In this document: positions 9,542 to 19,458 of the stretch, piece after piece | Numbering within the stretch: position 1 is the stretch's first letter | Layout: each line of letters begins with the position of its first letter | Assembly (NCBI GenBank): GCA_028278425.1 | Contig: JANQEJ010000212.1 | Coordinates: 1 to 39,242 of the forward strand | Length of the DNA: 39,242 nucleotides | Direction of reading: 5' to 3' | Source of the DNA: Planctomycetota bacterium | Lineage (GTDB): Bacteria; Planctomycetota; UBA1135; GCA-002686595 | Program-made: the position numbers and the translations under genes | The notes under the pieces: generated by a model | What the model saw: the letters and a program-made list of their open reading frames with translations, nothing else | Databases searched by the model: none | Told to the model about the DNA's origin: nothing

Positions 9542-9564
9542 GGGTTTTCCCTCACCGCTATCCT
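9536..9564 (+). promoter_or_regulatory. Predicted sigma70-type promoter for the set 2/3 operon
   Basis: TTGACT (9536-9541) and TATCCT (9559-9564) are separated by exactly 17 bases. The -35 matches the consensus TTGACA in five of six positions and the -10 matches TATAAT in four. Transcription would begin near 9571, giving a leader of about 106 bases before the ATG at 9677. This is the best promoter match I found in the window. Confidence 0.6.
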
Positions 9565-9676
9565 GCGCGCCGCTTCCGGCGGAAAGTCGGATAGGTGGCC
9601 CACGCTCGGCGGGTAGAGGAAGATGTCGCGCGCTGGTTCCCGTTCCCCCTCGTCCCAAAACCCCCATGGACTCCCC

Positions 9677-11710
9677 ATGAAGAAGCCGGCATTCGCTCCT
9701 CTTTCCGCGTCGCTCGCCCTCGGGCTCGGCGCCTTCCTGACCGCAGGCTGCGGCGGCTCCTCGGACGAGGCGGCGCCGAAAGCGTCGGGGGGCGACGAGG
9801 TGGCCGCCGCTGGCAGGACCGCCGACGAGGTGCCGGACGACGTGAAGCCGGCCTGGAGCGGCAAGCCGGACCCGCAGGTGAAGGGCGGTCCCGGCCAGGC
9901 CGAGGCGGACGTCTTCCACCCGATGAACCAGCCGGACGACGACGGCACCCGGCCGCCCATGCCGGAACCGCGGCGTGGTGGGCGGGTGTTCGTGCACCTG
10001 TTCGGAATGCCGAGGCACTTCAACTACATGACGGAGAACTCCGCCGAGTCGCGCTGGATCCTCTATGAAGTGCACGAGTACCTGGTGCAGCGCAACTGGG
10101 ACACGTGGGTCCACGAGCCGCGTCTGTCGACGGACTGGGTGACCGAGGACACGCTCATCCTCAAGGGGGGGCGGGGCGACGACAACGCGAACATCGTCTA
10201 CGGCGAGGTGAGCGAGGACGGCGACGCCTACGTCGTCAAGCCGCTCTCCGGCGACAACCCGCTCGAAGGCGAGAAGCGGGTCGCGAAGAGCGACGTCGAG
10301 AGCCTGCAGAAGGAGACGGTCTTCACGTTCAACCTCCGCGACGACGTCAAGTGGCAGGACGGCCACCCTTTCAACGCCCACGACGTCTACTTCGCGTGGC
10401 AGTGCTACTGGAACCAGACCGTGGACTGCGAGGACTCCCGGTACAAGATCCAGAAGATCGTGCACGCCGACGTGCTGGACGACCACCGCATCCGGTTCTT
10501 CTACGGCGAGCAGTACTTCCTGGCCCTGGACGCCTTCACCGATCTTACGGTCCTCCCGTCGCACCTCTACAACCTGAGCGACCCGGACAACCCCAAGCAC
10601 GATCCGGCGAGCGACGTCCTCGGTGCCGCGCAAGGCGAGTTCGTCAACGACCACGAGAACAACTTCAAGTGGGTGGGGCTCGGGCCGTACCAGGTCAAGG
10701 AAGTCACCGAGCAGTGGGTCATCGCCGAGCGCTTCGAGGGCTACTTTGATCCCGAGCGTGCCGGCTACGTGGACGCGATCCACTGGCGCCACATCCCGAG
10801 CGTCGACGCCGGCAAGCAGGCGCTCCTGAACGGCGAGCTCGATTACTTCGCGCGCATCAGCTCGGACGACTACTTCGGCGAATACTGCCAGCAGGAGGCG
10901 TTCACGAACACGCACTACAAGGGCTACACCTACCAGCCGCGGATGCAGTACATCGCCTGGAACACGCGCCGGCCCGTGTTCAAGGAGCAGGCGGTCCGCA
11001 CCGCGCTGGGCCACGCGATGGACTGGGACGAGTTCCTGAGCACGGTCGGCAACGGGCTGGGTGTGCGGATCACGAGCACGCAGTTCTACATGAGCCCGAC
11101 GTACGACCACGCGCTCGAGCCGATTGCGTTCGACCTTGAGAAGGCCGAGGAGATCCTGACCGACGCCGGCTGGTACGACCGCGACGGGGACGGTATCCGC
11201 GACAAGAACGGTATCCCGCTCGAGTTCGAGTACCTGATGACGCCGGGCAACACGGCGTCCCAGCGCATCGTCCTCAAGCTCCAGGAGAACTGCGCGAAGA
11301 TCGGAATCAAGGTCAACGTCGCGACCCGCGACTGGGCGGCCTTCATCGAGCGCGCCAAGACGAAGGACTTCGACGCCTTCGGCATGGCCTGGGTGCTCCC
11401 GGTGGAGAGCGATCCTCAGCAGCTCTGGCACTCCTCCGAGGGCAAGAGCCGCGGCTCGAACTACCCCGGGCTCGACGACCCGGAGATCGACCGGCTGATC
11501 GAGGCGATCCAGGTCGAGCTGGACGAAGAGCGCCGCTACGAGCTCTTCCACGAGCTGCAGGCCCGGATCTACGAGCAACAGCCCTACATGTTCACGTACA
11601 ACGTCCCCGTGAAGTTCGCGATGAACAAACGCATCCGCAACTTCAAGTCCTACGCGATCAACCCCGGCTACTCGGTCCGCGACTGGTTCATCGAAGAGAC
11701 GGAGCAGTAG
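9677..11710 (+). CDS. Set 2 peptide-binding lipoprotein (SBP_bac_5 family)
   Basis: Binding subunit of 677 residues, long for the family. MKKPAF, a hydrophobic core and the lipobox LTAGC (Cys about residue 26) mark it as a lipoprotein. A linker of about 70 residues rich in Asp, Gly and Pro follows. The binding domain contains LRDDVKWQDGHPFNAHDVYFAW, an insertion of about 60 residues before it, and the calcium-loop-like DRDGDGIRDKNG that is often seen in peptide-binding proteins of this class. The C-terminal part has RGSNYPGLDDPEIDRLIEAI. An in-frame ATG at 9623, preceded by AGAGGA, would add 18 residues ahead of MKK; I prefer 9677 because it gives a normal signal peptide. It is the first gene of the ten-gene plus-strand chain. 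Confidence 0.9.
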   Translation: MKKPAFAPLSASLALGLGAFLTAGCGGSSDEAAPKASGGDEVAAAGRTADEVPDDVKPAWSGKPDPQVKGGPGQAEADVFHPMNQPDDDGTRPPMPEPRRGGRVFVHLFGMPRHFNYMTENSAESRWILYEVHEYLVQRNWDTWVHEPRLSTDWVTEDTLILKGGRGDDNANIVYGEVSEDGDAYVVKPLSGDNPLEGEKRVAKSDVESLQKETVFTFNLRDDVKWQDGHPFNAHDVYFAWQCYWNQTVDCEDSRYKIQKIVHADVLDDHRIRFFYGEQYFLALDAFTDLTVLPSHLYNLSDPDNPKHDPASDVLGAAQGEFVNDHENNFKWVGLGPYQVKEVTEQWVIAERFEGYFDPERAGYVDAIHWRHIPSVDAGKQALLNGELDYFARISSDDYFGEYCQQEAFTNTHYKGYTYQPRMQYIAWNTRRPVFKEQAVRTALGHAMDWDEFLSTVGNGLGVRITSTQFYMSPTYDHALEPIAFDLEKAEEILTDAGWYDRDGDGIRDKNGIPLEFEYLMTPGNTASQRIVLKLQENCAKIGIKVNVATRDWAAFIERAKTKDFDAFGMAWVLPVESDPQQLWHSSEGKSRGSNYPGLDDPEIDRLIEAIQVELDEERRYELFHELQARIYEQQPYMFTYNVPVKFAMNKRIRNFKSYAINPGYSVRDWFIEETEQ

Positions 11711-11752
11711 CGGCCCCCGTCGCGTTCGCCGCCACCGCCCCCCCGACGGCCC

Positions 11753-12814
11753 GTGCTCCAGTACATCCTCCGGCGCCTGCTCTGGATGATCCCGACGCTC
11801 CTCGGGATCAGCATCGTCGTCTTCGGGCTGATCCACCTCGCGCCGGGTGACCCGGCGGCCGTCAAGTTCTCCGGGATGGCGAGCGGCGAGTCGCAGGTCG
11901 GCGCCAACGAGGAGGACATGATCCGCAAGTTCCGGGAGCGCCACCTCCTCGACCAGCCGCTCTGGAAGCAGTACGTCCACTACCTCGGGCCGTTCAACCT
12001 GGGCCCGAAGGGGCACTCCTGGTTCGGCGGCAGCGGCGACGACCCCTGGAACGGGATCCTGGTCGGCGACCTCGGGAACGAGTTCCGCCGGCCGACGGTC
12101 GAGATCGCGGGGGAGGTCGTGCAGCGGCTCAAGGTCACCGTACCGCTCGCGCTCATCTCGATCGTGGTGAGCTATCTGCTCGCGCTCCCGATCGGGATCT
12201 ACTCGTCGGTGCGGCGAGGCTCGGTCCTCGACGTCACGTCGGCCGTGCTGCTCTTTCTGCTCTACGCCGTACCGACCTTCTGGGCGGGCCTGATGCTCCA
12301 GCTCCTGTTCGGCAAGGGCATGTGGGATCTGCTCCCGGTCCTGGGGCTCCACGACAAGGACGCCGACGACCTCGGCCGCGTCGCGTATTGGATCGACCTC
12401 GGCAAGCACCTGATCCTGCCGGTGGTCTGCTACAGCTACGCCAGCCTCGCCTACCTCTCACGCCAGATGCGCGTGGGCATGGTCGAGACGATGAGCCAGG
12501 ACTACATCCGCACCGCGCGCGCGAAGGGGCTCTCCGAAAAGGTGGTCGTGCTCAAGCACGCGCTGCGGAACTCCGTCATCCCGATCCTGACCCTGCTGGC
12601 GGCGATCCTCCCGATCCTCGTGGGCGGCTCGATCATCATCGAGTCCGTGTTCGACATCCCCGGGATGGGCAAGTACGCGTACGAGGGGCTCCTCCTGCGC
12701 GAGTACAACGTGATCATGGCGGTGACGCTGATCTCCGCCCTGATGACGATCGTCGGGATCCTGCTCTCGGACATCACCTACGCCCTGGTGGACCCGCGAA
12801 TCCGTTATGACTGA
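11753..12814 (+). CDS. oppB: Set 2 peptide ABC permease, OppB/DppB type
   Basis: Permease of 353 residues. It opens with LQYILRRLLWMIPTLLG, the usual OppB first helix, then IHLAPGDPA. The first extracytoplasmic loop is longer than usual and includes GDLGNEFRR. Five more helices follow, with the EAA-loop elements DYIRTARAKGL and HALRNSVIPI, then FDIPGMGKYAYEG, and the ending ITYALVDPRIRYD. Start is GTG at 11753, 42 bases after the binding-protein stop; no alternative ATG lies upstream in frame. The last 8 bases overlap the start of oppC. It forms the set 2 channel together with the enlarged OppC. Confidence 0.93.
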   Translation: MLQYILRRLLWMIPTLLGISIVVFGLIHLAPGDPAAVKFSGMASGESQVGANEEDMIRKFRERHLLDQPLWKQYVHYLGPFNLGPKGHSWFGGSGDDPWNGILVGDLGNEFRRPTVEIAGEVVQRLKVTVPLALISIVVSYLLALPIGIYSSVRRGSVLDVTSAVLLFLLYAVPTFWAGLMLQLLFGKGMWDLLPVLGLHDKDADDLGRVAYWIDLGKHLILPVVCYSYASLAYLSRQMRVGMVETMSQDYIRTARAKGLSEKVVVLKHALRNSVIPILTLLAAILPILVGGSIIIESVFDIPGMGKYAYEGLLLREYNVIMAVTLISALMTIVGILLSDITYALVDPRIRYD

Positions 12815-14567
12815 ATCGCAGGGAGCGGAAAACCTCCTCGCGGACGGCGTCCCCGCGGATCAGGAGTACTCGAAGGACTACTGGGACAACGTCTTCGAGC
12901 AGCTCGGCAAGCGGCCGCTGGTCAAGATGGCGCTCGCCGTGTTGGCGCTGCTCTACGGCAGCGGAATCTACGCGCCGCTGATCGCGAACGACCGGCCCTA
13001 CTTGCTCGAGGCGATCGACAAGAAGGAGTACTCCGACGCGCGGAAGGGCCTCGCCGGGGTCGCCGGGTCGCTCTCCGAGCTCGCGGCGAAGGACGAGGCG
13101 ACGTTCCGCCGCGAGCGGGAGGCCTTGGGCGTCGAGACCACGCAGACCTATCTCGAGGCGGCGCGGAGCGAGTGCGACGGGATGATCCTCCGCATCGACG
13201 CGATGTTGAAGTATCTCCCGGCGGAGCGGCACGGGCCGCTCGACGAGCTCGCGGCGGACGTCGAAGGGGTCTTCGCCTCGCTCGAGGGAGGAGACCGCGC
13301 GGCCGCGCAGTCGGCGGCCACCGGCGTCGTCGAACGGGCGCGCGAGATCCGCTCGACCTACAAGGCGGAGGACGTCCAGCTCGAGAGCGTCACGAGCCTT
13401 CCGGTCCTCGAGTCGACCACGACGACCGAGATCTTCTTCATGGTGCTCTGGGCGTTCATCCTCGGCTGGCCGGTCTGGAACCGGATGGTCAACCGGATAC
13501 TCCTGAAGGGCGACCGGGAGCGGATCCGCGAGAACCGCAAGACGAAGGTCGCCGCCGTTCTGGGCACGTCGTTGGTATGCGCCTTCCTCTGGTCGGTCTT
13601 GGTCGGTGGGTCGATGACCTTCGAGACCTCCTACTTCAAGGAGCGGCTCACCAACGGGGACATCGAGGCCGAGCGCGTCGTTTACCCGCCGCTCCGGATG
13701 GGCTTCGCCGAGACCCACATGGCCGAGGCGTTCCGGCCGCCGACCTGGAAGGACTACGCCGAGATCAACGAGGAGGGGTACTACGTGCGCGGTCCTCGCG
13801 TGCCGGAGCCCGACCCGGTCACCGGTCACATCCGCGACGCGCAGCCGGTGGACGTGCGGTACGGAGAGCCGGAGACCAACTCCTTCCTGCGCCACCCGCT
13901 GGGCACCGACCAGATGGGCCGCGACCTCCTCGTGCGGTTGTTCTACGGCGCGCGCATCTCGCTCGCCGTCGGGCTCATCTCGACCGTGCTGCTCGTCGTG
14001 ATCGGCGTCGTGATCGGCTCGATCGCCGGATACATGGGCGGGCTGACCGACATCCTGCTTTCGCGCCTGATCGAGATCGTGCAGTGCTTCCCGGCGTTCT
14101 TCCTGATCATCACCGCGGTGGCGATGATCCCGGAGAAGACGCTGCACCCGATCTACACGATCATCTTCTTCATCGCGATCGTTCGCTGGACGGGAGTGGC
14201 GAGGCTCGTGCGCGGCGAGTTCCTGCGGCTGAAGGAGCAGGAGTTCGCCGTAGCGGCGCGCGCCCTGGGCCTCTCGACCTGGCGGATCATCTTCCGGCAC
14301 GTCCTGCCCAACGCCCTCGGCCCCGTGCTGGTCGCCGCCGCCTTCTCCGTCGCGGCCGGCATCCTGACCGAGTCGGCGATCTCGTTCCTCGGCCTCGGCA
14401 TCAAGCACCCGATCCCGTCGTGGGGCTCGCTGATCAACGAGAGCCGCGACTACGAGCACTGGTGGATCCAGATCTTCCCCGGGATCCTGATCTTCGTCAC
14501 GGTGTTCTGCTACAACCTCGTCGGCGAGGGGATCCGCGACGCGCTCGACCCGCGGATGAAGGTATGA
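12807..14567 (+). CDS. oppC: Set 2 peptide ABC permease, OppC type with a large inserted module
   Basis: At 586 residues this OppC is nearly twice the usual size (about 300). The standard parts are the first helix (about 39-59), the GTDQMGRDLLVRLFYG motif (about 366-381), the five C-terminal helices, the EAA loop (EFAVAARALGL, HVLPN) and the ending GEGIRDALDP. Between helix 1 and the transport domain sits an insertion. It comprises a charged, probably helical segment of about 150 residues (60-205), a helix (208-225), a basic loop (KGDRERIRENRKTK), a second helix (248-268), and an extracytoplasmic stretch of about 95 residues. The insertion therefore adds a soluble domain plus two membrane helices. 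It is in frame with no stop and flanked by intact OppC parts, so it is not a sequencing artefact of the simple frameshift kind. The gene overlaps oppB by 8 and oppD by 4 bases. Confidence 0.9.
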   Translation: MTESQGAENLLADGVPADQEYSKDYWDNVFEQLGKRPLVKMALAVLALLYGSGIYAPLIANDRPYLLEAIDKKEYSDARKGLAGVAGSLSELAAKDEATFRREREALGVETTQTYLEAARSECDGMILRIDAMLKYLPAERHGPLDELAADVEGVFASLEGGDRAAAQSAATGVVERAREIRSTYKAEDVQLESVTSLPVLESTTTTEIFFMVLWAFILGWPVWNRMVNRILLKGDRERIRENRKTKVAAVLGTSLVCAFLWSVLVGGSMTFETSYFKERLTNGDIEAERVVYPPLRMGFAETHMAEAFRPPTWKDYAEINEEGYYVRGPRVPEPDPVTGHIRDAQPVDVRYGEPETNSFLRHPLGTDQMGRDLLVRLFYGARISLAVGLISTVLLVVIGVVIGSIAGYMGGLTDILLSRLIEIVQCFPAFFLIITAVAMIPEKTLHPIYTIIFFIAIVRWTGVARLVRGEFLRLKEQEFAVAARALGLSTWRIIFRHVLPNALGPVLVAAAFSVAAGILTESAISFLGLGIKHPIPSWGSLINESRDYEHWWIQIFPGILIFVTVFCYNLVGEGIRDALDPRMKV

Positions 14568-15558
14568 GCGCCGACGGCAAGCTGCTCGAGCTCCAGGGGC
14601 TCCGCACCTACTTCTACAGCGAGGAGGGCGAGGCGCGCGCCGTCGACGGCGTCGACTACACCCTGATGAAGGGCGAGACCCTCGGCGTCGTCGGCGAGTC
14701 GGGCTGCGGCAAGAGCGTCACGGCCCTCTCGGTCATCGGCCTCATACCGTCGCCCCCGGGGAAGGTCGTCGGCGGCAAGGTCTGGTTCAAGGGGAGGAAC
14801 CTCCTCGAGCTCTCCGAGAAGGAGATGCAAGAGATCCGCGGCAACGAGATCTCGATGATCTTCCAGGAGCCGATGACGGCGCTGAACCCAGTGTACACGA
14901 TCGGCAACCAGATCATCGAGACGGTGCGCCTTCACCAGGGGCTCGGCAAGGAGGAGGCGCGCCAGCGGGCGATCGAGATGCTCGACCTCGTCCACATCCC
15001 GAATCCGGAGGCCCGCATCGACGAGTACCCGCACCAGCTCTCCGGCGGGATGCGGCAGCGCGTCATGATCGCGATGGCGATGTCGTGCGACCCCGACCTG
15101 CTGATCGCGGACGAGCCCACCACGGCGCTCGACGTCACGGTGCAGGCGCAGATCCTCGAGCTGATCGGCGACCTCCAGTCGCGCACCGACATGAGCGTGT
15201 TGCTCATCACCCACGACCTCGGCGTCATCGCGGAGACGGCGAACCACGTCGCCGTCATGTACGCGGGCAAGGTGGTCGAGTACGCGACGGCGGTGGACCT
15301 CTTCGCCAAGCCGCGCCATCCGTACACGATCGGCCTCTTTCGCTCCCTGCCCGACTTCGCCGCGCCGGGTGAGCGCCTGCAGGCGATCCCCGGCATCGTG
15401 CCGAGCGCGTTCCGCTTCCCGAGCGGCTGCCGCTTCCGCACGCGCTGTCCGCTGGCCAGCGAGCAGTGCGCGCGGGAGGAGCCGCCGCTCGTGCCCGTCG
15501 AGGACTCGGGCGAAGGCCACACGCTGGCCTGCCACTTCCCGGAGGAGGCGCTCGGGCT

Positions 15559-15562
<4 letters not shown>
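14564..15562 (+). CDS. oppD: Set 2 peptide ABC transporter ATPase, OppD/DppD type
   Basis: ATPase of 332 residues. It shows Walker [10 protein letters not shown], the OppD-typical [13 protein letters not shown]-loop [11 protein letters not shown], signature [15 protein letters not shown], Walker B LLIADEP with [12 protein letters not shown]-loop LITHDLGVI, and the C-terminal [11 protein letters not shown]ys motif. The ATG at 14564 overlaps the TGA of oppC in an ATGA junction; the much longer upstream open frame is antisense-like, Arg-rich shadow and is not used. The end overlaps oppF by 4 bases. Compared with set 1 the sequence is clearly homologous but well diverged, so the sets are not recent duplicates. 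Confidence 0.93.
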
Positions 15563-16601
<1,039 letters not shown>

Positions 16602-16602
<1 letters not shown>

Positions 16603-18398
16603 TGAAGCTTTCGACCCTCCTCCTCGGACCCGCTCTTCTCGCCCTGACGCTCCCCGGCACGGCCGCCCCCAGCGCGCAGGGAAAGGAAAAGGTGTTGAAC
16701 CTGCCGATGCGCTCGGCGGGTCCGGGCTCGCTCGACCCGGTGACCGGGTCGACGGTGTACGACAACCGCGCGGCGTCGATGTTTTATGAGACGCTGGTCC
16801 AGTACAAGTACCTGAAGCGCCCGCTCGAGCTGGAGCCGCTGCTGCTGGCGGAGATGCCCGAGGTGACGCTCGACGGCGAGGAGATGCGCCTCAAGTGCAC
16901 CCTGAAGAAGGGCGTGCGCTTCCAGGACGACCCCTGCTTCCCCGGCGGCAAGGGGCGTGAGCTCGTCACCGACGACGTCTTCTACTCGTGGAAGCGCTTC
17001 GCGGACAAGGAGTACGAGTACGAGAGCTGGTGGATCCTCAAGGACACCATCAAGGGCTTCGACGAGTACAAGGACGAGCAGACCGCGCGCGTCGACGAGG
17101 GTAAGGAGCACGACTACGACGCGCCCGTCGAGGGCCTGGTCAAGATCGACGACCACAACTTCGAGATCATCCTCAAGCGACCGATCTACGCCTTCCAGTG
17201 GAAGCTGGCGCAGTTCCAGCTCTCCGTCGTGCCGCGCGAGGCGGTCGAGACGTACGGCACGGGCTTCGCGCGCCATCCCGTCGGCACGGGGCCGTTCATC
17301 CTTGAGCAGTGGACGGACAAGAAGGACATGACGGTGCTCCGCAGCCCGAGCTTCCGCGGCGAGCGGTACCCGAGCGAGCACATGCCCGAGGACGAGGAGC
17401 TCGGCCTGCACCTCGCCGCCGGCAAGACGATCCCCTTCGTCGACCGCATCGAGATCACGTTCTTCGTGCTGGAGAACCCGATGTGGCTCGAGTTCAAGTC
17501 GGGCAAGCTCGACTACACGCAGGTTCCCGCGGAGAACCAGCTAGAGGCCTTCCACAAGCGCTCCCGCAAGCTGAAGAAGGAGTTCAAGGAGAAGGGCATC
17601 GTATCGCACGCCACGCCGCTGCTCGACTTCATCTTCCGCGGGTTCAACATGGAGGACGAGCTCCTCGGCGGCTACACGGACGAGAAGCGCTGGCTGCGCC
17701 AGGCGATGCACCTCGCGATCGACCTCGAGGAGTTCAACGACGTCTTCTACACCGGCACGAACATCATCTACGACGGCGTGATCCCGCCCGGGCTGGCCGG
17801 CTATCCGGAGGACGGCAAGGCCGAGATAAGCTGGATCGGTCCGGACCTCGAGCGGGCGAAGGAGCTCCTGGCGAAGGCCGGTTACCCGAACGGGGAAGGC
17901 CTGCCCGTCATCGACTACTACGTTTCCGCGAGCGGGAACATCCCCGAGCAGGCCGAGCTCTTCAAGCGCCAGATGGGCAAGATCGGCATCGAGCTCAACG
18001 TCCGGATCCTGACCTTCCCGCAGCTCATCGACGCGGTGAACAAGAAGAAGGCGCCGCTCTTCGGCTTCGCGTGGAGCTCCGACTATCCCGACGGCGAGAA
18101 CAACCTCGCGCTGCTCTACGGCCCGAACGAGGCGCCGGGGGCGAACCACTTCAACTACAAGAACGACCGCTTCGACGAGCTCTACCGCAAGATCCAGACG
18201 ATGCCGGACACGCCAAAGCGGACGGAGATCTACGAAGAGATGCAGCTCATGGCGCTGCGCGACGTGCCCTACATCGGGTCGATGGCGCGGACGCGGTTCT
18301 ACCTGATCAACCCCTGGCTCAAGAACTTCAAGCCGACCGAGGACTTCTACAACTGGGTCAAGTACATGGACCTGGACGAGACGAAGCGGACCCCGTAG
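16602..18398 (+). CDS. Set 3 extracellular peptide-binding protein (SBP_bac_5 family)
   Basis: Binding subunit of 598 residues. The first 24 residues are a standard Sec signal (MKLSTLLLGPALLALTLPG, then AAPSAQG as a cleavage region) without a lipobox. The mature protein begins with KVLNLPMRSAGPGSLDPVTG, the SLDP motif of OppA-like proteins. Later features are KGVRFQDDPCF with a variant of the usual WSDG motif, RHPVGTGPFILEQW, FVLENPMWLEFKSGKLDYTQ, and the C-terminal FGFAWSSDYPDGENN. These last motifs recall oligopeptide-binding proteins that differ from the dipeptide DppA type. The ATG overlaps the stop of set 2 oppF by one base, so translation is coupled and there is no room for a separate promoter. 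The three binding proteins in the window differ in membrane anchoring. Confidence 0.9.
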
Positions 18399-18438
18399 GT
18401 TTCGCCGCCCCGCGTCTCCCTGAGATCCTGGCCGTCCC

Positions 18439-19458
18439 ATGTGGACCTACATCCTCCGCCGGCTGCTGTACAGCATCCCGGTCTACCTCGGCATCGTGCT
18501 GCTCCTCATGGCGTGCCTGCGGGTGAACGACCCGGTGGCGGGCTTCCTGGGCAAAGGGGCCAGCGAAGAGGCGTACCAGGCGAAGAAGGAATCGATGGGA
18601 CTCGACCGGCCCTTCGTCGTCCAGTACTTCGACTTCCTGCGCCAGCTCGTCACGTTCGAGTTCATCAAGGTGCCCGACGAGGAGGTGACGGCGTCCGAGG
18701 ACGGTGGTGCGGCCGTCTTGCGGAGCCGCGGGATCGAGAGCTGGTCCCAGGAGGGCCGCACGGTAGGCCAGATCCTGCGGGAGTCCATCATCCCGAGCAT
18801 CTCGATCACGGTGCCGGCGCTCTGCTTCACGCTGCTCATCTCCATCGTGATCGCCCTGCTCTCCGCGTACTACCGCGGACGCCTGCCCGACAAGCTGATG
18901 ATGGTCAGCGCGGTGCTCGGTATGAGTATCAGCTTCCTCGTCTACATCATCTTCGGGCAGTACTGGGCCGCCTATCTGCTCAACCAGAAGCTCGAGTTGG
19001 AGTTCTTCGCCGTCCAGGGCTACGAGCCCGGTGCCGCGAACTGGGCGCACTACTGCCTCCTTCCCGTGCTGATCAGCACGATCGTCGCCATGGGCTACGA
19101 CACGCGGTTCTACCGCGCGGTGATGGTCGAGGAGTCCGGGCGCGACTACATCATCACCGCCCGCGCAAAGGGCTCGACGAAGCGCAAGATCATGTTCGTG
19201 CACATGCTCAAGAACGCGATGATTCCCATCATCACGCGCGTCATGAGCACGCTGCCCTTCCTGGTGATGGGGTCGATCCTCCTCGAGATGTACTTCAACA
19301 TCCCGGGGATGGGACGCGCGCTCCTTGACTCGATCTTCTCCAACGACTTCCCGGTGACGCAGATGCTCGTCGCGGTCTTCGCCGGGATCTTCCTCGTGAG
19401 CGTGATCCTGACGGACGTCTTCTACGCGCTCGTCGATCCAAGGGTGCGGCTGTCATGA
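18439..19458 (+). CDS. oppB: Set 3 peptide ABC permease, OppB/DppB type
   Basis: Permease of 339 residues starting MWTYILRRLLYSIPVYLG. The usual LAPGDP after the first helix is replaced by RVNDPVAGF, and the first loop carries an acidic insertion (DEEVTASEDGG). The transport domain includes LISIVIALLSAYYRG, the EAA-loop elements DYIITARAKGS and HMLKNAMIPI, FNIPGMGRALLD and the ending FYALVDPRVRL. The ATG at 18439 lies 40 bases after the binding-protein stop, without a clear ribosome site. It overlaps oppC by 4 bases. The family is secure; the changes in the first loop set it apart from sets 1 and 2. Confidence 0.92.
   Translation: MWTYILRRLLYSIPVYLGIVLLLMACLRVNDPVAGFLGKGASEEAYQAKKESMGLDRPFVVQYFDFLRQLVTFEFIKVPDEEVTASEDGGAAVLRSRGIESWSQEGRTVGQILRESIIPSISITVPALCFTLLISIVIALLSAYYRGRLPDKLMMVSAVLGMSISFLVYIIFGQYWAAYLLNQKLELEFFAVQGYEPGAANWAHYCLLPVLISTIVAMGYDTRFYRAVMVEESGRDYIITARAKGSTKRKIMFVHMLKNAMIPIITRVMSTLPFLVMGSILLEMYFNIPGMGRALLDSIFSNDFPVTQMLVAVFAGIFLVSVILTDVFYALVDPRVRLS

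Noticed and set aside
9470..12409. 979-codon minus-strand open frame opposite the set 2 binding protein and oppB
   Set aside because: It also runs across the divergent promoter region, and its composition is that of an antisense shadow.
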